Part shown: piece by piece, positions 43,071 to 44,402 of the stretch
Layout of the letters: every line of letters starts with the position of its first letter
Numbering within the stretch: the stretch's first letter is position 1
Assembly (NCBI RefSeq): GCF_001468065.1
Contig: NZ_LNYZ01000012.1
Location: 1 to 44,402 of the forward strand
Source: Legionella steigerwaltii
GTDB lineage: Bacteria > Pseudomonadota > Gammaproteobacteria > Legionellales > Legionellaceae
Length of the DNA: 44,402 bases
Direction: 5' to 3'
Program-made: the position numbers and the translations under genes
The notes under the pieces: model-generated
What the model was told of the DNA's origin: nothing
Seen by the model: the letters and a program-made list of their open reading frames with translations, nothing else
Databases searched by the model: none

Positions 43071-43301
43071 TTACTGAGTTAAACAACTATCTCGAGTATT
43101 GCTGCAGCCTTGAATACAGGGTTGATATTGCTCCTTGCAGTAAGATTCCTCATTATTATTCGCAGTACAATGGTTATATTGGCTTTCGCATGAGCTCATA
43201 CAATAATCGTAACTTTTATTGCACGCTTGTTCATCTGCATAGCCAATGTTCATCCAACCGAAAAGCAAGGTGCTAATTAGTAAAACATGAAGTTTTTTCA
43301 T
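43071..43301 (-). CDS. Small secreted Cys-rich protein
   Basis: 76 residues with a signal peptide (MKKLHVLLISTLLFGWMNIGYA, cleavage before DEQAC). The mature 54 residues have eight cysteines in paired, helix-friendly spacing (ACNKSYDYCMSSCESQYNHC, SYCKEQYQPCIQGC, SC), suggesting a disulfide-stapled helical hairpin (CX3C-CHCH-like). It is the first of a two-gene unit with the WAP-like protein. AAGGAG lies upstream of the ATG. Function unknown. Confidence 0.7.
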   Translation of the reverse strand: MKKLHVLLISTLLFGWMNIGYADEQACNKSYDYCMSSCESQYNHCTANNNEESYCKEQYQPCIQGCSNTRDSCLTQ

Positions 43302-43508
43302 TTACTCATCTCCTTCCTTTTGAGAGCTGAAAAAATTGGTCATGTATCTTTTTACATGAGTCACAGACAAAAATTAAATCCTATTGTCCATTTACTAAGT
43401 TTAGCAAGAAATAACAGCTTGGGTTTTAACCTAGGCTTATTCATAGAAAATGAAATTGATTAAATGAAAAGCTTGTGAAGCTCTATTGTTTATTAAGAAA
43501 TATTTTTG

Positions 43509-43518
43509 CCCCCCCCCC
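43509..43518. repeat. Run of ten C in the promoter-side gap of the Cys-rich pair
   Basis: A 10-base homopolymer of C in AT-rich intergenic DNA, about 210 bases upstream of the 43301 start and 40 bases past the end of the histone-like gene. Such tracts slip readily during replication. Confidence 0.9.
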
Positions 43519-43557
43519 TATATATGGTTTATGAACGCTCTTTGCGACAGAATGAAA

Positions 43558-43998
43558 TTATGCGCCTTCTTTGGGAGCAGCTGTTTTGTTAGATTTAGGT
43601 GATGATTTTTTCACCGTTTTTTTTGAGCTTGTTTCTTTTGCAACTGACGCATCAGCTGCTTTTGAGGCCTTTTGGGTTGGTTTTTTTACGGCTTTTTTCG
43701 CAAGTTTTTCACTTTGAACATCCTTGTTGTTTTTTGCACGTAGGATTAAATTTGCTTTTTCTTTTAATGTACGCCTTATAGCTTTGAACTCTTCTGTACG
43801 AATTTTAGCAAGATCTTTTTGATGCGCAGCAGTAATTAATACGTTTCTCTCGATTTTTTCAGATAATAATGCATATTTTTTCAGTAAGTGTCGTGCATTT
43901 TTAGCCAACTCTGCAGAATCAATCTTAGTAGGAAATTCTTTAATCTCAGCAACAATTTTTTTAATTTTTGTTAACTCCATTGGAGTGCCTTGTTCCAT
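43558..43998 (-). CDS. Histone H1-like basic protein
   Basis: 146 residues from the ATG at 43998; the frame runs to an ATG at 44088, but that start has no ribosome site, while GTGAGA lies upstream of 43998. Residues 1-90 are helical and charged (KKIVAEIKEFPTKI...LRAKNN). The last 50 residues are almost only Lys, Ala, Ser, Pro and Thr (KKAVKKPTQKASKAADAS...TAAPKEGA), as in eukaryotic H1 tails and chlamydial Hc1/Hc2. It should bind DNA non-specifically; whether bacterial or host DNA is open. Confidence 0.75.
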   Translation of the reverse strand: MEQGTPMELTKIKKIVAEIKEFPTKIDSAELAKNARHLLKKYALLSEKIERNVLITAAHQKDLAKIRTEEFKAIRRTLKEKANLILRAKNNKDVQSEKLAKKAVKKPTQKASKAADASVAKETSSKKTVKKSSPKSNKTAAPKEGA

Positions 43999-44088
43999 AA
44001 TGAGTCTCACTTTTTGATGGCAGTAAAAACAGTATAGTCCATGGTTGAAGGTTATTCCACAGCCCCTCTTCAGATAGTTATTTACCAT

Positions 44089-44402
44089 TTCAAAGAAGCA
44101 ACAATCAGCGGAACAATTTAATAAAAATTCTTTATAAATCTATGAGTTGGCAGGATGTCGGGAATCGAACTTGCTACTATGAATTTTTGCCGATCAAACA
44201 ATAAAAGACGATAAAAAACCATAAACCCGCAATAAACCCTTTAAATGCTGACTTAATGTTCAGATATTCTTGTTATGCTTAAAAGATGATAAGTCGAACA
44301 TATCGAGCATTACAATTAAATCAGCAAGCAATGATATGGACTCATCCTCCCTTTTACCCGGCACCTAGATGAGCCACACTGTTAAGGTCTACCAAACCTT
44401 AT
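44089..44402. other. Gene-free end of window with a tRNA-3'-end-like fragment
   Basis: No supported gene. On the minus strand, 44172-44149 reads GTTCGATTCCCGACATCCTGCC, the shape of a tRNA T-loop and 3' acceptor strand. The matching T-stem 5' side is absent (AGCAA instead of a pairing partner for CCCGA), so this is not an intact tRNA. It could be an attachment-site remnant left by an integrated element. A 28-codon frame at 44286-44372 lacks a ribosome site and was not called. Confidence 0.3.

Noticed and set aside
44286..44372. 28-codon plus-strand frame at the window end
   Set aside because: No ribosome site and no recognisable sequence; too short to support.

Overview
The window is AT-rich, gene-dense on both strands, and carries many large proteins with eukaryote-like parts: ankyrin repeats, a DEG9-type protease with nuclear-localisation-like clusters, a terminal CaaX box, a WAP-like cysteine core, and permuted or CE-clan-like thiol hydrolase motifs. 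It also holds a DUF2608 protein and a LuxR-type regulator. Together these point to a chromosomal accessory region of a Legionella or close relative. No rRNA, intact tRNA, transposase, integrase or CRISPR array was seen.

Layout. 63-3306 (minus): ABC exporter operon (ATPase, FtsX-type permease) whose third gene, a membrane-fusion adaptor, stops after 53 codons. 3492-9359: TM2/zinc-ribbon membrane protein, GNAT-like protein, DUF6632-like membrane protein, DJ-1/PfpI hydrolase and an SGHYxP-motif effector candidate. 9681-13092 (minus): PhoB-type regulator, histidine kinase without a sensor half, and a secreted arylsulfotransferase. A textbook Pho box and -10 lie in the divergent promoter and face a 1183-residue DEG9-like protease gene (13274-16825). 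16910-20520: DUF2608 HAD-like protein, a decayed JmjC/cupin gene, a permuted papain-like effector candidate and two small proteins. 20589-21795: cupin and Cys-rich periplasmic protein.

Two metabolic cassettes stand out. At 21992-24783, a sterol C-methyltransferase (Erg6/SMT) homologue, a 3-beta-hydroxysteroid dehydrogenase-like SDR and a steroid 5-alpha-reductase (DET2/SRD5A) homologue form an apparent operon for sterol tailoring. At 24801-28500, a LysR regulator diverges from a BesD/HalD-like Fe(II)/2-oxoglutarate enzyme that has the halogenase HxG motif in place of HxD, followed by a serine-hydroxymethyltransferase-like PLP enzyme and a LysE/RhtB amino-acid exporter. This looks like a regulated make-and-export pathway for a halogenated or otherwise modified amino acid.

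28620-39138 holds a RelE-like/SF1 helicase/ankyrin fusion, a LuxR regulator, a membrane protein, a CE-clan-like thiol enzyme candidate, a VTT/TVP38 membrane protein and a coiled-coil protein. 39615-44088 holds an MHS-type transporter, a FosA homologue with all key residues, a protein ending in CTLF, two small secreted Cys-rich proteins and a histone-H1-like protein. Short hairpin repeats recur between genes. Functional calls rest on motifs read by eye and remembered family features; no database search was run.
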